DNA of 64,000 bases from Micromonospora sp. C28SCA-DRY-2 (GTDB lineage: Bacteria > Actinomycetota > Actinomycetes > Mycobacteriales > Micromonosporaceae). Numbering within the stretch: the stretch's first letter is position 1; the number at the start of each line of letters is the position of its first letter. The DNA lies in NCBI RefSeq assembly GCF_030519475.1, contig NZ_JAUMKD010000002.1:301001-365000 (forward strand), in the 5' to 3' direction. The position numbers and the translations under genes are program-made. Shown in pieces: positions 18,439-27,413 of this stretch. Below the pieces are notes generated by a model, which was not told where the DNA came from, did not search any database, and was given only the letters and a program-made list of their open reading frames with translations.

Positions 18439-18600
18439 CTAGCGAATGCTCGCAGCCGCGTCGGTGTGCGCCGGCCAGAGGCGCAGGTGGCCGGCCAGGT
18501 CGAGCCCGTCGAACCAGTGGTGCGGTGTCACCCCCGCACCGCTCGGGCCACCACCCAGCCGTCCTGACAGACGCTCGGCCAGGTCCTTCGCGGTGATCAT
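18439..18600 (-). CDS. possible 53-residue small protein
   Basis: A short minus-strand frame between the SDR gene and comEA, beginning ATG ATC ACC GCG AAG. It encodes a helix-like N-terminus (MITAKDLAERLSGRL) and a compact TPHHWFDGLDLAGHLRLWPA segment, and ends with TAG. Codon use is GC-rich at third positions, like real genes here. I see no good Shine-Dalgarno close to the ATG. It could be a genuine small protein or the remnant of a longer one. Confidence 0.4.
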   Translation of the reverse strand: MITAKDLAERLSGRLGGGPSGAGVTPHHWFDGLDLAGHLRLWPAHTDAAASIR

Positions 18601-18663
18601 GATCGACACGAGCCGAGCCGCCGGGCCACGCTTTCCTCCCCGGCGCGTCCGCGACCGCGCTGG

Positions 18664-19431
18664 TCAGTGCGCCTCGGGGTCGATGCCGAGCACCGAACGG
18701 CCGCCGTCGACCGGCAGGGTCACCCCGTTGACGAAGCCCGCCGCGGGCGACAACAGGTAGGCGACCGCCTCCGCCACCTCCTCGACCCGGCCGATCCGCC
18801 CGACCGGGTGCAGGCGCCGCAACTCCGCGTCGATCCACTCCGCCTCGGCCGGTTCCCGCTCGGCGAGGAAGGCGGCGTGCCGTTCGGTGGCGATCGACCC
18901 GAGCGCGACCGCGTTGGTGCGGATGCCGTGCGGGCCGTACTCGACGGCCAGCGCCCGGGTCAGCCCCTCGACGGCCGCCTTCGCCGTCGCGTACGGCAGG
19001 CAGCCGCGCACCGGCCGGCGGGCCTGGTGGGACGAGACGTTGACGATGGCGCCGGCGGTGCCGGCGGCGAGGTACCGGCGGACCGCGGTGGCCGCGCCGA
19101 CCACGGCCGGGCGCAGGTTGAGCCCGATCAGGTCGAGCACCTCGGCCGCGGGCGCGGCGTGCACCGAGGCGTCCCGGAACACCGCCGCGTTGTTCACCCA
19201 CCCGGTCAGCGGGCCGGCGCGTTCCGCCAGGTCGGCGGCGCGCGTGACGATCTCCTCGGCGCCGGCGTCCCCGATCACCGCCACCAGCCGTTCCGGGGTA
19301 GCCGAATGGCGCAGCCAGTCGAGCGCGTCGCCGTCGTGTTCGATCATCACGACGGTGTCGCCGGCGGCCGCCAGCCGTTCCGCGACGGCCCGGCCCACGC
19401 CCCGGCCACCGCCGGTCACCACGATGGACAT
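18664..19431 (-). CDS. short-chain dehydrogenase/reductase
   Basis: A 255-residue classical SDR oxidoreductase. It has the TGGGRGVGRA nucleotide-binding loop (6-15), NNAA (80-83), the catalytic Ser134 and Tyr147-x3-Lys151 (YATAK), and a C-terminal GFVNGVTLPVDGG. Asp/Glu choice after strand 2 (MIEHDGD) suggests NAD(H) preference, which is tentative. GGAGAGGAG precedes the ATG. The substrate is unknown. It stands alone, with about 300 unassigned bases upstream. Confidence 0.93.
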   Translation of the reverse strand: MSIVVTGGGRGVGRAVAERLAAAGDTVVMIEHDGDALDWLRHSATPERLVAVIGDAGAEEIVTRAADLAERAGPLTGWVNNAAVFRDASVHAAPAAEVLDLIGLNLRPAVVGAATAVRRYLAAGTAGAIVNVSSHQARRPVRGCLPYATAKAAVEGLTRALAVEYGPHGIRTNAVALGSIATERHAAFLAEREPAEAEWIDAELRRLHPVGRIGRVEEVAEAVAYLLSPAAGFVNGVTLPVDGGRSVLGIDPEAH

Positions 19432-19736
19432 CGCTGCTCCTCTCCCCCGCCGTCACCCTGGCCAGCACGCTTGCCTGCCGGCCGCTGCCCCATCCGTGCG
19501 GGCAGCTCGAAAGGACACGTCGCCCTCCGCCTGCCGCGCCGGGCAACCCAGCGGAGCCGACCACCCGGCCCGGGCAGCTCCACGAAGCCAACCTGCCAGC
19601 CCGACCCGTCCTCCGCCGCCCGGCCCGGCCTCAGCGGAGAGCCGCCACCGGCCGGGCACGCACGCCACACCAACCCTGCCAGCTCGACGGGACGGGCACC
19701 GTCCGAACAGGCCGCACCCCGGCGGGGACCGGCCGG
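19432..19736. other. intergenic stretch, nothing recognised
   Basis: 305 bases upstream of the SDR gene. Apart from the ribosome site just before that gene I see no hairpin, repeat, RNA gene or convincing ORF. Confidence 0.5.
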
Positions 19737-20600
19737 TCAGCCGCCGTCGGGGGCGGGCCGGCGGTGCACCACCACGCACGCCAGGCCCGGACCGGCGTGC
19801 GCGGCCACCACCGCACCGGCCTCCGAGACGTACGCGTCGTGCAGGCGGTCGCCGAGCCGCTCGCGCAACGCGGTCAGCAGCGCCTCGGCCCGCTGCGGGG
19901 CGGCGAGGTGGTGCACGGCGAGGTCCACCTCGGCGTCGCCGGCCGCCTCGACGGCCAGGTCGACCAGCCGCGCCACGCCCCGGCTCGCGGTGCGCACCTT
20001 GTCCTTGAGCACGATCGCGCCGTCCGGCATGTGCATGATCGGCTTTACCGACAGGGCGGTGCCGAACAGCGCCTCGGCCGCGCCGATCCGGCCGCCCCGG
20101 CGGAGGAACTCCAGCGTGTCGACGTAGAACCAGATGGTGGTGCGGCCGACGGTGGCCAGCGCGGCGTCGCGTACCGCCGGGAGGTCGGCGCCCCGGTCGG
20201 CGGCCGCGGCGGCCGCCACGGCCGGGAAGCCCAGGCCCATGCCGCAGGAGCGGCTGTCGACCACCGCGACCCGGTCGCCGAACTCCGCGGCGGCCAGCCG
20301 GGCCGCCTCCACCGTGCCGGAGAGTTCGGCGGAGATGTGCACCGAGACGATGCCGTCCGCACCGTCGTCGAGCAGCCGGCGGTACGGCTGGGCGAACTGC
20401 TCCGGGGCGGGCCGGGAGGTGCTCACCGAGACCCGCCGGCCGCCGAGCGCCCGGGTCGCGTCGGCCGGGAACGTCTCGACGCCCTCCAGCCCCTCCGCCC
20501 CGTTGAGCACGACGGTCAGCGGCACCACGGTCAACCGGTGGGCGGCGAGCAGTTCGGCGGGCAGGTAGGCGGTGGAGTCGGTGACGACCGCGACGGGCAT
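19737..20600 (-). CDS. DegV-family fatty-acid-binding protein
   Basis: A 287-residue DegV-family protein; characterised members (FakB) bind fatty acids and present them to a fatty acid kinase. The start VAVVTDSTAYLP, the VSTSRPAPEQF block, and HISAELSGTVEAA followed by VVDSRSCGMGLGF are family hallmarks. The frame includes a GTG three codons earlier, but ATG at 20598-20600 lies seven bases after TAGCGT (20608-20613), as expected for a leaderless start. No fatty acid kinase gene is adjacent, so participation in lipid uptake is inferred. Confidence 0.92.
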   Translation of the reverse strand: MPVAVVTDSTAYLPAELLAAHRLTVVPLTVVLNGAEGLEGVETFPADATRALGGRRVSVSTSRPAPEQFAQPYRRLLDDGADGIVSVHISAELSGTVEAARLAAAEFGDRVAVVDSRSCGMGLGFPAVAAAAAADRGADLPAVRDAALATVGRTTIWFYVDTLEFLRRGGRIGAAEALFGTALSVKPIMHMPDGAIVLKDKVRTASRGVARLVDLAVEAAGDAEVDLAVHHLAAPQRAEALLTALRERLGDRLHDAYVSEAGAVVAAHAGPGLACVVVHRRPAPDGG

Positions 20601-20648
20601 GCCCGGCACGCTAGCCGATGCCGCCCCGGTGCGCCGAGGCCGCGCCCC

Positions 20649-21278
20649 TCAGACCGGCTCGGCCGGGGCCGGTGCGCTGATCAGCCCGACGTTGTGGGCG
20701 CGCAGGTGCCAGCCCCGCACCTCGTCGTGGCGCAGCTCGGTCCAGTGGCAGTTCTGCAGCGAGCCGATGGTGCGCAGCACCTGGTGGTCCCAGCCGAGCA
20801 GCTGGCCGCAGCCCTGCCGGGCGCCGCCGCCGTGGGTGGCGACCACGACGGTCCCGCCGGCCACCGCGTCGGCGGCGTCCTGCAGCGCCGCGCCGACCCG
20901 CTTGCCGAGGTCGTCGAGGGTCTCGATGCCGGCGCCGGGGTCCGGGTCGCCGGCCCGCCAGCGGGCGTACTCGCTCGGGTAGCGGCGGGCCGCCTCGGCC
21001 AGCTCCAGCCCCTGCCACTGGCCGAAGTGCCGCTCGCGCAGCCGGGGGTCGGTGCGTACCGGCAACCCGGTGACCGCGGCCAGCGCGGCGGCGGTGTCCG
21101 CCGCGCGCCGCAGGTCGCTGGCGACGATGGCGTCCGGGCGCAGCCCGGCTAGCAGCGGGGCGGCGGCCCGGGCCTGCTCGCGGCCCAGGTCGTTGAGGGG
21201 TACGTCGGTCTGCCCCTGGACCCGGCCGGCGGCGTTCCAGTCGGTGTTGCCGTGCCGCCAGATGATCAGGCGGGTCAT
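20649..21278 (-). CDS. histidine phosphatase (phosphoglycerate mutase-like)
   Basis: A 209-residue protein of the histidine phosphatase superfamily. The phosphate pocket is visible as WRHGNT (Arg8-His9-Gly10), LRERHFGQWQGLE and VVATHGGGAR with the second histidine. It follows rsfS with an ATGA overlap (21275-21278), an arrangement common in actinobacteria next to nadD-rsfS. The substrate is not known; several family members of this type are broad-specificity or sugar-phosphate phosphatases. Confidence 0.93.
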   Translation of the reverse strand: MTRLIIWRHGNTDWNAAGRVQGQTDVPLNDLGREQARAAAPLLAGLRPDAIVASDLRRAADTAAALAAVTGLPVRTDPRLRERHFGQWQGLELAEAARRYPSEYARWRAGDPDPGAGIETLDDLGKRVGAALQDAADAVAGGTVVVATHGGGARQGCGQLLGWDHQVLRTIGSLQNCHWTELRHDEVRGWHLRAHNVGLISAPAPAEPV

Positions 21279-21679
21279 TCCGCGGCGGCGGTGCCGGACT
21301 CGGCCTCGACCAGGTCCCGGTCGACGAACGGGATGGTCGGGCAGTCCTTCCAGAGCCGGTCGAGGGCGTAGAACTCGCGCTCCTCGGTGTGCTGGACGTG
21401 CACCACGACGTCGACGTAGTCGAGCAGCACCCAACGGCCGCCGCGCTCGCCCTCGCGGCGCACCGGCTTGGCCTTCTCGGGCAGCTGGAGCAGTCGCTCC
21501 TCGATGGCGTCGACGATGGCCAGCACCTGGCGCTCGTTGGGGGCCGCGGCGAGCAGGAACGCGTCGGTGATGGCGAGCTGGTCGCCCACGTCGATGATGA
21601 CGATGTCCTGCGCCTTCTTGTCGGCGGCGGCCTGTGCGGCAGCGATCGCCAGCTCGTGAGCGCGTTCGGAAACTGTCAC
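21275..21679 (-). CDS. rsfS: ribosomal silencing factor RsfS
   Basis: A 134-residue protein of the Iojap/RsfS family, which binds ribosomal protein L14 and blocks subunit joining under nutrient limitation. It shows AHELAIAAAQAAADKKAQDIVIIDV and a WVLLDYVDVVVHVQ block followed by FYALDRLWKDC. GTG at 21677-21679 is chosen because AAGGAGAACG lies directly before it; the frame extends 14 codons further without a ribosome site. It is the middle gene of nadD, rsfS, phosphatase. Confidence 0.95.
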   Translation of the reverse strand: MTVSERAHELAIAAAQAAADKKAQDIVIIDVGDQLAITDAFLLAAAPNERQVLAIVDAIEERLLQLPEKAKPVRREGERGGRWVLLDYVDVVVHVQHTEEREFYALDRLWKDCPTIPFVDRDLVEAESGTAAAE

Positions 21680-21789
21680 CGTTCTCCTTCGATCAACCGT
21701 GCGATCCTCCAAGCGTCTCACACGCGGCCGAATTCCGACTTGTCAGTTCTGGCCGATTACCCGCACGATCTGGTCGATACCGGGCGAAA

Positions 21790-22386
21790 TCACTGCTGAT
21801 AGAGGCGCCGCTTGGCGATGTACTGCACCACACCGTCGGGCACCAGGTACCAGACCGGCTCACCGCGGGCGACCCGCGCCCGGCAGTCGGTGGACGAGAT
21901 GGCCATCGCGGGCACCTGGATCAGGCTGACCGTGTCGGCCGGCAGGTGCGCGTCGGAGAGTTCGAACCCGGGCCGGGTCACCCCGATGAAGTGGGCCAGC
22001 TCGAAGATCTCGTCGAGGTCCTTCCAGCTGAGGATCTTCGCCAGCGCGTCGGCGCCGGTGATGAAGTAGAGCTGGACCTTCGGGCCGTACTCGGCGTGCA
22101 GGTCGCGCAGCGTGTCGACGGTGTAGGTGGGGCCACCGCGGTCGATGTCGACCCGGCTGACCTGGAAGCGGGGGTTGGAGGCGGTGGCGATCACCGTCAT
22201 CAGGTAGCGGTCCTCGGGCGGGCTGACCGGCTCGTCGGCCTTCTGCCACGGCTGGCCGGTGGGGACGAAGACCACCTCGTCCAGCCCGAACCGGTCGGCC
22301 ACCTCGCTGGCCGCCACGAGGTGCCCGTGGTGGATGGGGTCGAAGGTGCCACCCATGATCCCGATCCGCCGGATGTCTTCCTCCAC
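21790..22386 (-). CDS. nadD: nicotinate-nucleotide adenylyltransferase
   Basis: A 198-residue enzyme of NAD biosynthesis that joins nicotinate mononucleotide and ATP. The nucleotidyltransferase motif [11 protein letters not shown] (12-22) and the C-terminal ISSTDCR signature are present, and length is normal. The start is GTG at 22384-22386; TAGGAT (22393-22398) lies six bases upstream, so a leaderless mRNA is likely. It heads the nadD-rsfS-phosphatase group, with 110 bases between nadD and rsfS. Confidence 0.96.
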   Translation of the reverse strand: MEEDIRRIGIMGGTFDPIHHGHLVAASEVADRFGLDEVVFVPTGQPWQKADEPVSPPEDRYLMTVIATASNPRFQVSRVDIDRGGPTYTVDTLRDLHAEYGPKVQLYFITGADALAKILSWKDLDEIFELAHFIGVTRPGFELSDAHLPADTVSLIQVPAMAISSTDCRARVARGEPVWYLVPDGVVQYIAKRRLYQQ

Positions 22387-22438
22387 CCCGTGATCCTATG
22401 CCGGCCAGGGGGTCGCGGAGCCGGCGCGGCCACCCTTA

Positions 22439-22454
22439 TACTCGTCTACGAGTA
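22439..22454. promoter_or_regulatory. PadR operator overlapping its own -10
   Basis: Perfect palindrome TACTCGT-CT-ACGAGTA overlapping the -10 hexamer TATACT (22437-22442), 31 bases before the PadR-family gene. A repressor bound here would block RNA polymerase, so autorepression is the simple reading. Confidence 0.75.
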
Positions 22455-22484
22455 ATCGCAGGCGAGTGCGGCGAGGAGGTGGCC

Positions 22485-23132
22485 ATGCCCAAGCGACGCA
22501 AGGTGGGGAACCTGCTGGCGCTGGCCGTGCTCTCCGCCCTCGTCCAGCGGCCGATGCACCCGTACGAGATCGCCACCGCGCTGCGGGCCTGGGGCAAGGA
22601 CCAGGACATGGAGATCAAGTGGGGGTCGTTCTACACGGTCATCCGCAACCTCGACCGGCACGGGCTGATCGCGGCGGTGGAGAGCGTCCGGGCGGGCCGG
22701 CGACCCGAGCGCACGGTCTACCGGATCACCGACGCCGGCCGGGCCGAGCTGGTCGACTGGGCGCGGGAGCTGGTCTCCACCCCGGAGTCGGAGCAGTCCC
22801 GGTTCCGCGCCGGCCTCTCCGTGCTCGCCGCGCTGCACCCCGACGAGGCGACGGCGCTGCTGCGGCGCCGGCTGGAACTGCTCGACGAGCTGATCCGGGC
22901 CGGTCGGGCGGCGCTCGCCGAGCACCTGCGCCAGGTGCCCCGGCTGTTCCTGGTCGAGTCCGAGTACGACCTGGCGGTCCAGGAGGCGGAGGCGGCCTGG
23001 GTCCGCGACCTGCTGGCCGCCTTCACCTCGGGCGACTTCCCCGGGCTCGACCAGTGGCGGGCCTTCCACGAGACCGGTGAGCTGCCGGCCGAGCTGACCG
23101 ACGTCGCGGAGAGGAGCCGCCGCACCGAGTGA
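22485..23132 (+). CDS. PadR-family transcriptional regulator
   Basis: A 215-residue PadR repressor: an N-terminal winged helix (LALAVLSALVQRPMHPYEIATALR ... KWGSFYTVIRNLDRHGLI, then the wing ERTVYRITDAG) and a C-terminal helical dimer domain of the Vir_act_alpha_C type. ATG at 22485 follows GAGGAGG. It has a palindromic operator over its promoter (22439-22454). The next gene, an FAD monooxygenase, is separated by a terminator-like hairpin; it is a plausible second target, but no matching operator is visible there. Confidence 0.92.
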   Translation: MPKRRKVGNLLALAVLSALVQRPMHPYEIATALRAWGKDQDMEIKWGSFYTVIRNLDRHGLIAAVESVRAGRRPERTVYRITDAGRAELVDWARELVSTPESEQSRFRAGLSVLAALHPDEATALLRRRLELLDELIRAGRAALAEHLRQVPRLFLVESEYDLAVQEAEAAWVRDLLAAFTSGDFPGLDQWRAFHETGELPAELTDVAERSRRTE

Positions 23133-23139
23133 CCGGCGG

Positions 23140-23171
23140 CCCCGGCGCGGTGCGCCAACACCGCGCCGGGG
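23140..23171 (+). terminator. terminator after PadR gene
   Basis: Perfect 13-base stem CCCCGGCGCGGTG / CACCGCGCCGGGG with a 6-base loop, starting 7 bases after the stop. Confidence 0.85.
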
Positions 23172-23285
23172 CCCTTACCTCGAACCACACCTGGGAAGGT
23201 GCCCGGCCCGAAGCGGCAACCACGAGGATAACCGGGCTCCCACCCAGGACGGTTTCGCACACCATCGAACCCCTGGAGAGGACCC

Positions 23286-24491
23286 ATGACCCGAGTGAGG
23301 ACAGCCCTCGTCATCGGCGGCGGCATCGCCGGCCCGGTGACCGCGCTGGCGCTACGCCGCGCCGGCATCGCCGCCACCGTCCACGAGGCGTACCCGAGCA
23401 CCACCGACGGCATCGGCGGCACCCTCGCGCTCGCCCCGAACGGCGTCGCCGCCCTGCGTACCGTCGACGCGGCCGACGCGGTGACCGCGATCGCCACCCC
23501 CATCCACCGGACGGTGATGGCCGTCGGCCGCAAGCGCATCGACCTGCCCGGCCTGGCCGACGTGCCACCGCTGCGGGTGGTGCACCGCAACGAACTGCAC
23601 CGGGTGCTGCACGAGCGGGCCCGCGCCGCGGACGTACCGATCGAGCACGGAAAGCGCCTGGTCGAGGCGCGGGAGACCGCCGCCGGGGTGACCGCGGTCT
23701 TCGCCGACGGCAGCACCGCCACGGCCGACGTGCTGATCGGCGCCGACGGCGTCCGGTCGACCGTGCGCACCCTCATCGACCCGGCGGCGCCCGGCCCGCG
23801 GTTCACCGGCCTGCTCGGCTTCGAGTCGGTCGCCCGGCACGAGGTGGACGTCGAACCGGGCACCATGACCTTCGCCTTCGGCCAGCGCGGCTACTACCTC
23901 TACTGGCCCGAGCCGGGCGGCGGCACCCGGTGGGGGGTCAACCTGCCCGGGCAGCGGCCGATGAGCCTGGTCGAGGCCCGCGCGGTCGCGCCGGACCAGT
24001 GGCTGCGCACGCTGCGGGCCGCGTACGCCGACGACGACCCGGGCCGCGACCTGCTCCGCACCAGCGACCCGGCCGGCCTGCAGGTGGTGGGCGCGCTGCA
24101 CATCATGCCGCCGGTGCCGCACTGGCACCGGGGCCGGATGGTGCTGGTCGGCGACTCGGCGCACGCGCCCTCGAACAGTTCCGGGCAGGGCGCGTCGCTG
24201 GCCATCGAGAGCGCCGTGCAGCTCGCCCGCTGCCTGCGCGACCTGCCCGACGTCGGTTCGGCGTTCGCCACCTTCGAGCGGCTGCGGCGCGCCCGGGTGG
24301 AGCGGATCGCCGCCCGGGCGGCCCGGATCAACCAGGCCAAGGCGCCGGGCCCGGTGGCCCGCGCGCTGATGCCGCTGCTGATGCCGTTGCTGGTGAAGAC
24401 CGCGATGAACCCGGAGAAGACGGTCGGCCCGGAACAGCGCTACGTCATCGACTGGGACGCCCCGGTGGCGCCCGAGCCGGCGCGGCGCTGA
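23286..24491 (+). CDS. FAD-dependent monooxygenase
   Basis: A 401-residue flavoprotein of the PHBH/UbiH-like class A monooxygenase family. The dinucleotide fold is VIGGGIAGPVTALALRRAG (9-27), followed by a DG-type motif LIGADGVRSTVR and the GD motif VLVGDSAHAPSNSSGQGASLA. Such enzymes hydroxylate or epoxidise small organic substrates using NAD(P)H. GGAGAGG precedes the ATG. Placement directly after a PadR gene suggests control by, and sensing of, an aromatic or drug-like compound, which is inference. A hairpin follows the stop. Confidence 0.92.
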   Translation: MTRVRTALVIGGGIAGPVTALALRRAGIAATVHEAYPSTTDGIGGTLALAPNGVAALRTVDAADAVTAIATPIHRTVMAVGRKRIDLPGLADVPPLRVVHRNELHRVLHERARAADVPIEHGKRLVEARETAAGVTAVFADGSTATADVLIGADGVRSTVRTLIDPAAPGPRFTGLLGFESVARHEVDVEPGTMTFAFGQRGYYLYWPEPGGGTRWGVNLPGQRPMSLVEARAVAPDQWLRTLRAAYADDDPGRDLLRTSDPAGLQVVGALHIMPPVPHWHRGRMVLVGDSAHAPSNSSGQGASLAIESAVQLARCLRDLPDVGSAFATFERLRRARVERIAARAARINQAKAPGPVARALMPLLMPLLVKTAMNPEKTVGPEQRYVIDWDAPVAPEPARR

Positions 24492-24498
24492 CCGGCCA

Positions 24499-24534
24499 GT
24501 GGGGTGGCAAACCCGGCTCGGTGTGCCACCCCAC
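24499..24534. terminator. terminator between convergent monooxygenase and pepN
   Basis: Perfect 11-base arms GTGGGGTGGCA / TGCCACCCCAC with a 14-base loop, between the two convergent stops. Confidence 0.75.
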
Positions 24535-24595
24535 AGGCGCACCCCGCACCCGCCACCCATGTACACCGAAGGCGGCGGCCCACCACCCGGCCGGA

Positions 24596-27112
24596 TCAGG
24601 CGGTGGCGGCGGCGACGGCGGTGCGGGCGACCAGCGCCCGGCGCAGGTCGTCGTCGGCGTCGGTGACCACCCGGCGCAGACCGGGAGTGAGGTCGTCGCG
24701 GGCCAGCAGCGCCGCGGCCGCCTCCCGGGTGGGCTGCGCCACCGCGTAGCGGGGGAAGGCCAGGCCGGCCACCCGGTCCGCCGTCCAGGGCGTACGCAGC
24801 CGCGCCGCGGCCGGCATGTCGGCGAAGTAGCGCTCGACGTACCCGGCCGTCAGCTCGGCCTGCTCGGGCTGCCAGAAGCCCTCCGCGGTCGCCTCGACCA
24901 GCCGGTTGGACAGCTCGGCGTTCGACACGACGATCTCCCACGCGGCCCGCTTCGCCGCCGGGTCGGGCAGCGCGCCCCGGCACCGGGCGGCCCGCTCGGC
25001 GCCCGCGGCGCTCGGGTCGGCGGCCGCCTCGGCGGCGATCTCCGTCTCGCCGGCCGCGCCGAGCACCACCAGCCGGTAGAGCACCGCCCAGCGCAGCTCC
25101 GCGTCGACGGCCAGCCCGGCCGGTACGCCGCGCCCGGCCAGCCAGCCGGTGAGCAGGTCGGCGTCGGTGGTGGCGGCGATCCAGGCGCGGGCCGCGGCCA
25201 GCTGCAACGACCGGCCGGCCGGGGCGCCGTCGAGCAGGTGCCGGCAGGCGTCGGCGACCCGGGCCAGCGCGGCCGTGCGGGCCGCCGGCTCCAGGTAGCG
25301 GTCGATCAGCGAGCGGCTGAGCGTGAGCACGTCCTCGGCGACGATCACCTCGGTCTCGGCGGGCAGCGCGGCGGCGATCAGCTCGACCAGCCCGCTCACC
25401 GGCCGCTCCCCGTCGATGGCGGCGTCCAGCGCCTCGCGCCACAGCAGCGCCCGGGCCAGCGGGTCGGCCAGACCCGGCAGCACCAGCGGCACGGCGTCGG
25501 CCGAGGCCGGGTCGAGGCGGACCTTGGCGAAGGTCAGGTCGCCGTCGTTGGGCAGCAGCAACCGGGCCGCCGGCTGGCCGGTCAGCTCGGCGAGCACCGT
25601 CCGGCCGCCGTCGGTGTCCGGGTCGAGATCCACCTCGATCCGGTCGACAGTGCCGTCGGCGGAGTACCGGCCCACGCCGATGCGGTGCGGGCGCAGCACC
25701 GGGTGCGTCTCCGGGGCGGTCTGCACCACCGTCACCTCGCGGTAGCGGCCGTCGGCGTCGACGGCGACCTCGGCGCGCAGCGTGTTGACCTGGGCGCGGC
25801 GCAGCCAGCGTTCGGCCCAGCCGGCCAGGTCGCGTCCGCTGGCGGCGGAGAGGCTGCCGAGCAGGTCGGCCAGGGTGGCGTTGCCGAAGCGGTGCTTCGC
25901 GAAGTGGGCGTTCAGGCCGGCGAGGAAGGCGTCGTCGCCGAGCCAGGCCACCAGCTGCCGCAGCACGCTGGCGCCCTTGGCGTACGAGATGCCGTCGAAG
26001 TTGAGCAGCCCCTGGGCGGCGTCGGCCACCTCCTCGGGCGCCACCGGGTGGGTGGAGGGGCGCTGGTCGGCGGCGTAGCCCCAGGCCTTGCGGCGCATCG
26101 CGAAGGTGGTCCACGCCTGGTCGAAGCGGGTCGCCTCGGCGGTGACCCTGGTGCCCAGGTACTCCGCGAAGGACTCGTTCAGCCACAGGTCGTCCCACCA
26201 GCGCATGGTGACCAGGTCGCCGAACCACATGTGCGCCATCTCGTGGGCGATGGTGGTGGCGCGCAGCTCGCGCTGGGTGTCGGTCACCGCGGACCGGAAG
26301 ACGTAGTCGTCGCGGAAGGTGACCAGCCCCGGGTTCTCCATCGCGCCGGCGTTGAACTCCGGCACGAACGCCTGGTCGTACTTGCCGAACGGGTAGCGCT
26401 CGTCGAAGAGCTGGTGGAACCGGTCCAGGCACTGTTTGGTGACGGTGAAGATCTCGTCCGCGTCGGCGTCCAGGTGCTCGGCGAGCGAGCGGCGGCAGTA
26501 GACGCCGAGCGGGATGCCGTCGTGCTCGTCGCGTCGCACGTGCCAGGGCCCGGCGACGAGCGAGACGAAGTAGGTGGCCAGCGGCGCGGTCGGGGCGAAC
26601 TCCCAGCGGCCGGGGCGCGGGGTGGCGGCGAGCACGCCGTTGGCCGCCACCGTCCAGTGCTCCGGGGCGGTCACCGCGAGGGTGACCGGGGCCTTCAGGT
26701 CGGGCTGGTCGAAGGCGGCGAAGATGCGCTGCACGTCGTCCAGGAAGGACATGGCGTAGAGGTAGGTCTCGCCGTCGGCCGGGTCGACGAACCGGTGGAT
26801 CCCCTCGCCGGTGTTGGTGTAGGCCATTTCGGCCTCGACGGTCAGCGTGTTGGTCTCGGCCAGCCCGGTCAGCGGCAGCCGGTTGTCGTCCAGCGTGGCC
26901 GGGTCCAGGTCGCTGTCGTTGAGCCGTACCGCCAGCAGTTTCGCGGGTTTGACCTCGGCGAACGTCGCGGTGCCGGCGGTCGCCCGGAACCGGATGGTGA
27001 CGTGCGAGCGGAACCGCTCCGCACCGCCGGTGAAGTCGAGGTCCACCTGGTAGGACTCGACGGTGATCGCCGCGCCACGCGCGGTCGCCTCTACACGGGT
27101 CAGGCTGGGCAT
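24596..27112 (-). CDS. pepN: aminopeptidase N (M1 family)
   Basis: An 838-residue zinc aminopeptidase that trims N-terminal residues from peptides. It has the substrate motif GAMEN (256-260) and the zinc site HEMAH (290-294) with the third ligand Glu313 in LNESF, then the long ERAP1-like helical C-terminal domain. Length fits actinobacterial PepN. The frame opens ten codons earlier, but ATG at 27110-27112 begins the usual MPSLTRVEA and follows an AGGA, so it is preferred. Confidence 0.96.
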   Translation of the reverse strand: MPSLTRVEATARGAAITVESYQVDLDFTGGAERFRSHVTIRFRATAGTATFAEVKPAKLLAVRLNDSDLDPATLDDNRLPLTGLAETNTLTVEAEMAYTNTGEGIHRFVDPADGETYLYAMSFLDDVQRIFAAFDQPDLKAPVTLAVTAPEHWTVAANGVLAATPRPGRWEFAPTAPLATYFVSLVAGPWHVRRDEHDGIPLGVYCRRSLAEHLDADADEIFTVTKQCLDRFHQLFDERYPFGKYDQAFVPEFNAGAMENPGLVTFRDDYVFRSAVTDTQRELRATTIAHEMAHMWFGDLVTMRWWDDLWLNESFAEYLGTRVTAEATRFDQAWTTFAMRRKAWGYAADQRPSTHPVAPEEVADAAQGLLNFDGISYAKGASVLRQLVAWLGDDAFLAGLNAHFAKHRFGNATLADLLGSLSAASGRDLAGWAERWLRRAQVNTLRAEVAVDADGRYREVTVVQTAPETHPVLRPHRIGVGRYSADGTVDRIEVDLDPDTDGGRTVLAELTGQPAARLLLPNDGDLTFAKVRLDPASADAVPLVLPGLADPLARALLWREALDAAIDGERPVSGLVELIAAALPAETEVIVAEDVLTLSRSLIDRYLEPAARTAALARVADACRHLLDGAPAGRSLQLAAARAWIAATTDADLLTGWLAGRGVPAGLAVDAELRWAVLYRLVVLGAAGETEIAAEAAADPSAAGAERAARCRGALPDPAAKRAAWEIVVSNAELSNRLVEATAEGFWQPEQAELTAGYVERYFADMPAAARLRTPWTADRVAGLAFPRYAVAQPTREAAAALLARDDLTPGLRRVVTDADDDLRRALVARTAVAAATA

Positions 27113-27180
27113 CCGCTTATCCTGCCGGATGGGGAACCGCACGTGTCTCCCCCGTGACCCGTGGCACTGGAGGATGAACC

Positions 27181-27399
27181 ATGGCTTCGCACCCCAAGGG
27201 CGACTTCGACCTGTCCCGGGCGGTCTGGCAACGGGCCGAGGGCGACACCTCCGACAGCGCCGTCGAGGTCGCCTTCGTCGACGACCTGATCGGCATGCGC
27301 AACTCGGCCGAACCGGACGGGCCGGTGCTGGTCTTCACCCAGGCCGAGTGGGACGCCTTCGTGGCCGGCGCCCAGGATGGCGAGTTCGACCTGGACTGA
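27181..27399 (+). CDS. DUF397 small protein
   Basis: A 72-residue acidic protein with the DUF397 pattern: WQRAEGDTSDSAVEVAFVDDLIGMRNSAEPDGPVLVFTQAEWDAFVAGAQDGEFD. These proteins are abundant in actinomycetes and usually sit beside XRE-type regulators. Here none is adjacent, so this is an orphan copy. GGAGGATGAACC precedes the ATG. It is divergent from pepN and convergent with the next gene, 14 bases away. Confidence 0.88.
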   Translation: MASHPKGDFDLSRAVWQRAEGDTSDSAVEVAFVDDLIGMRNSAEPDGPVLVFTQAEWDAFVAGAQDGEFDLD

Positions 27400-27413
27400 C
27401 CGGAGCGGCGGGC

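Noticed and set aside
23129..27157. A 1342-codon plus-strand open frame
   Set aside because: It spans the monooxygenase in another frame and the antisense of pepN; it is a composition artefact.
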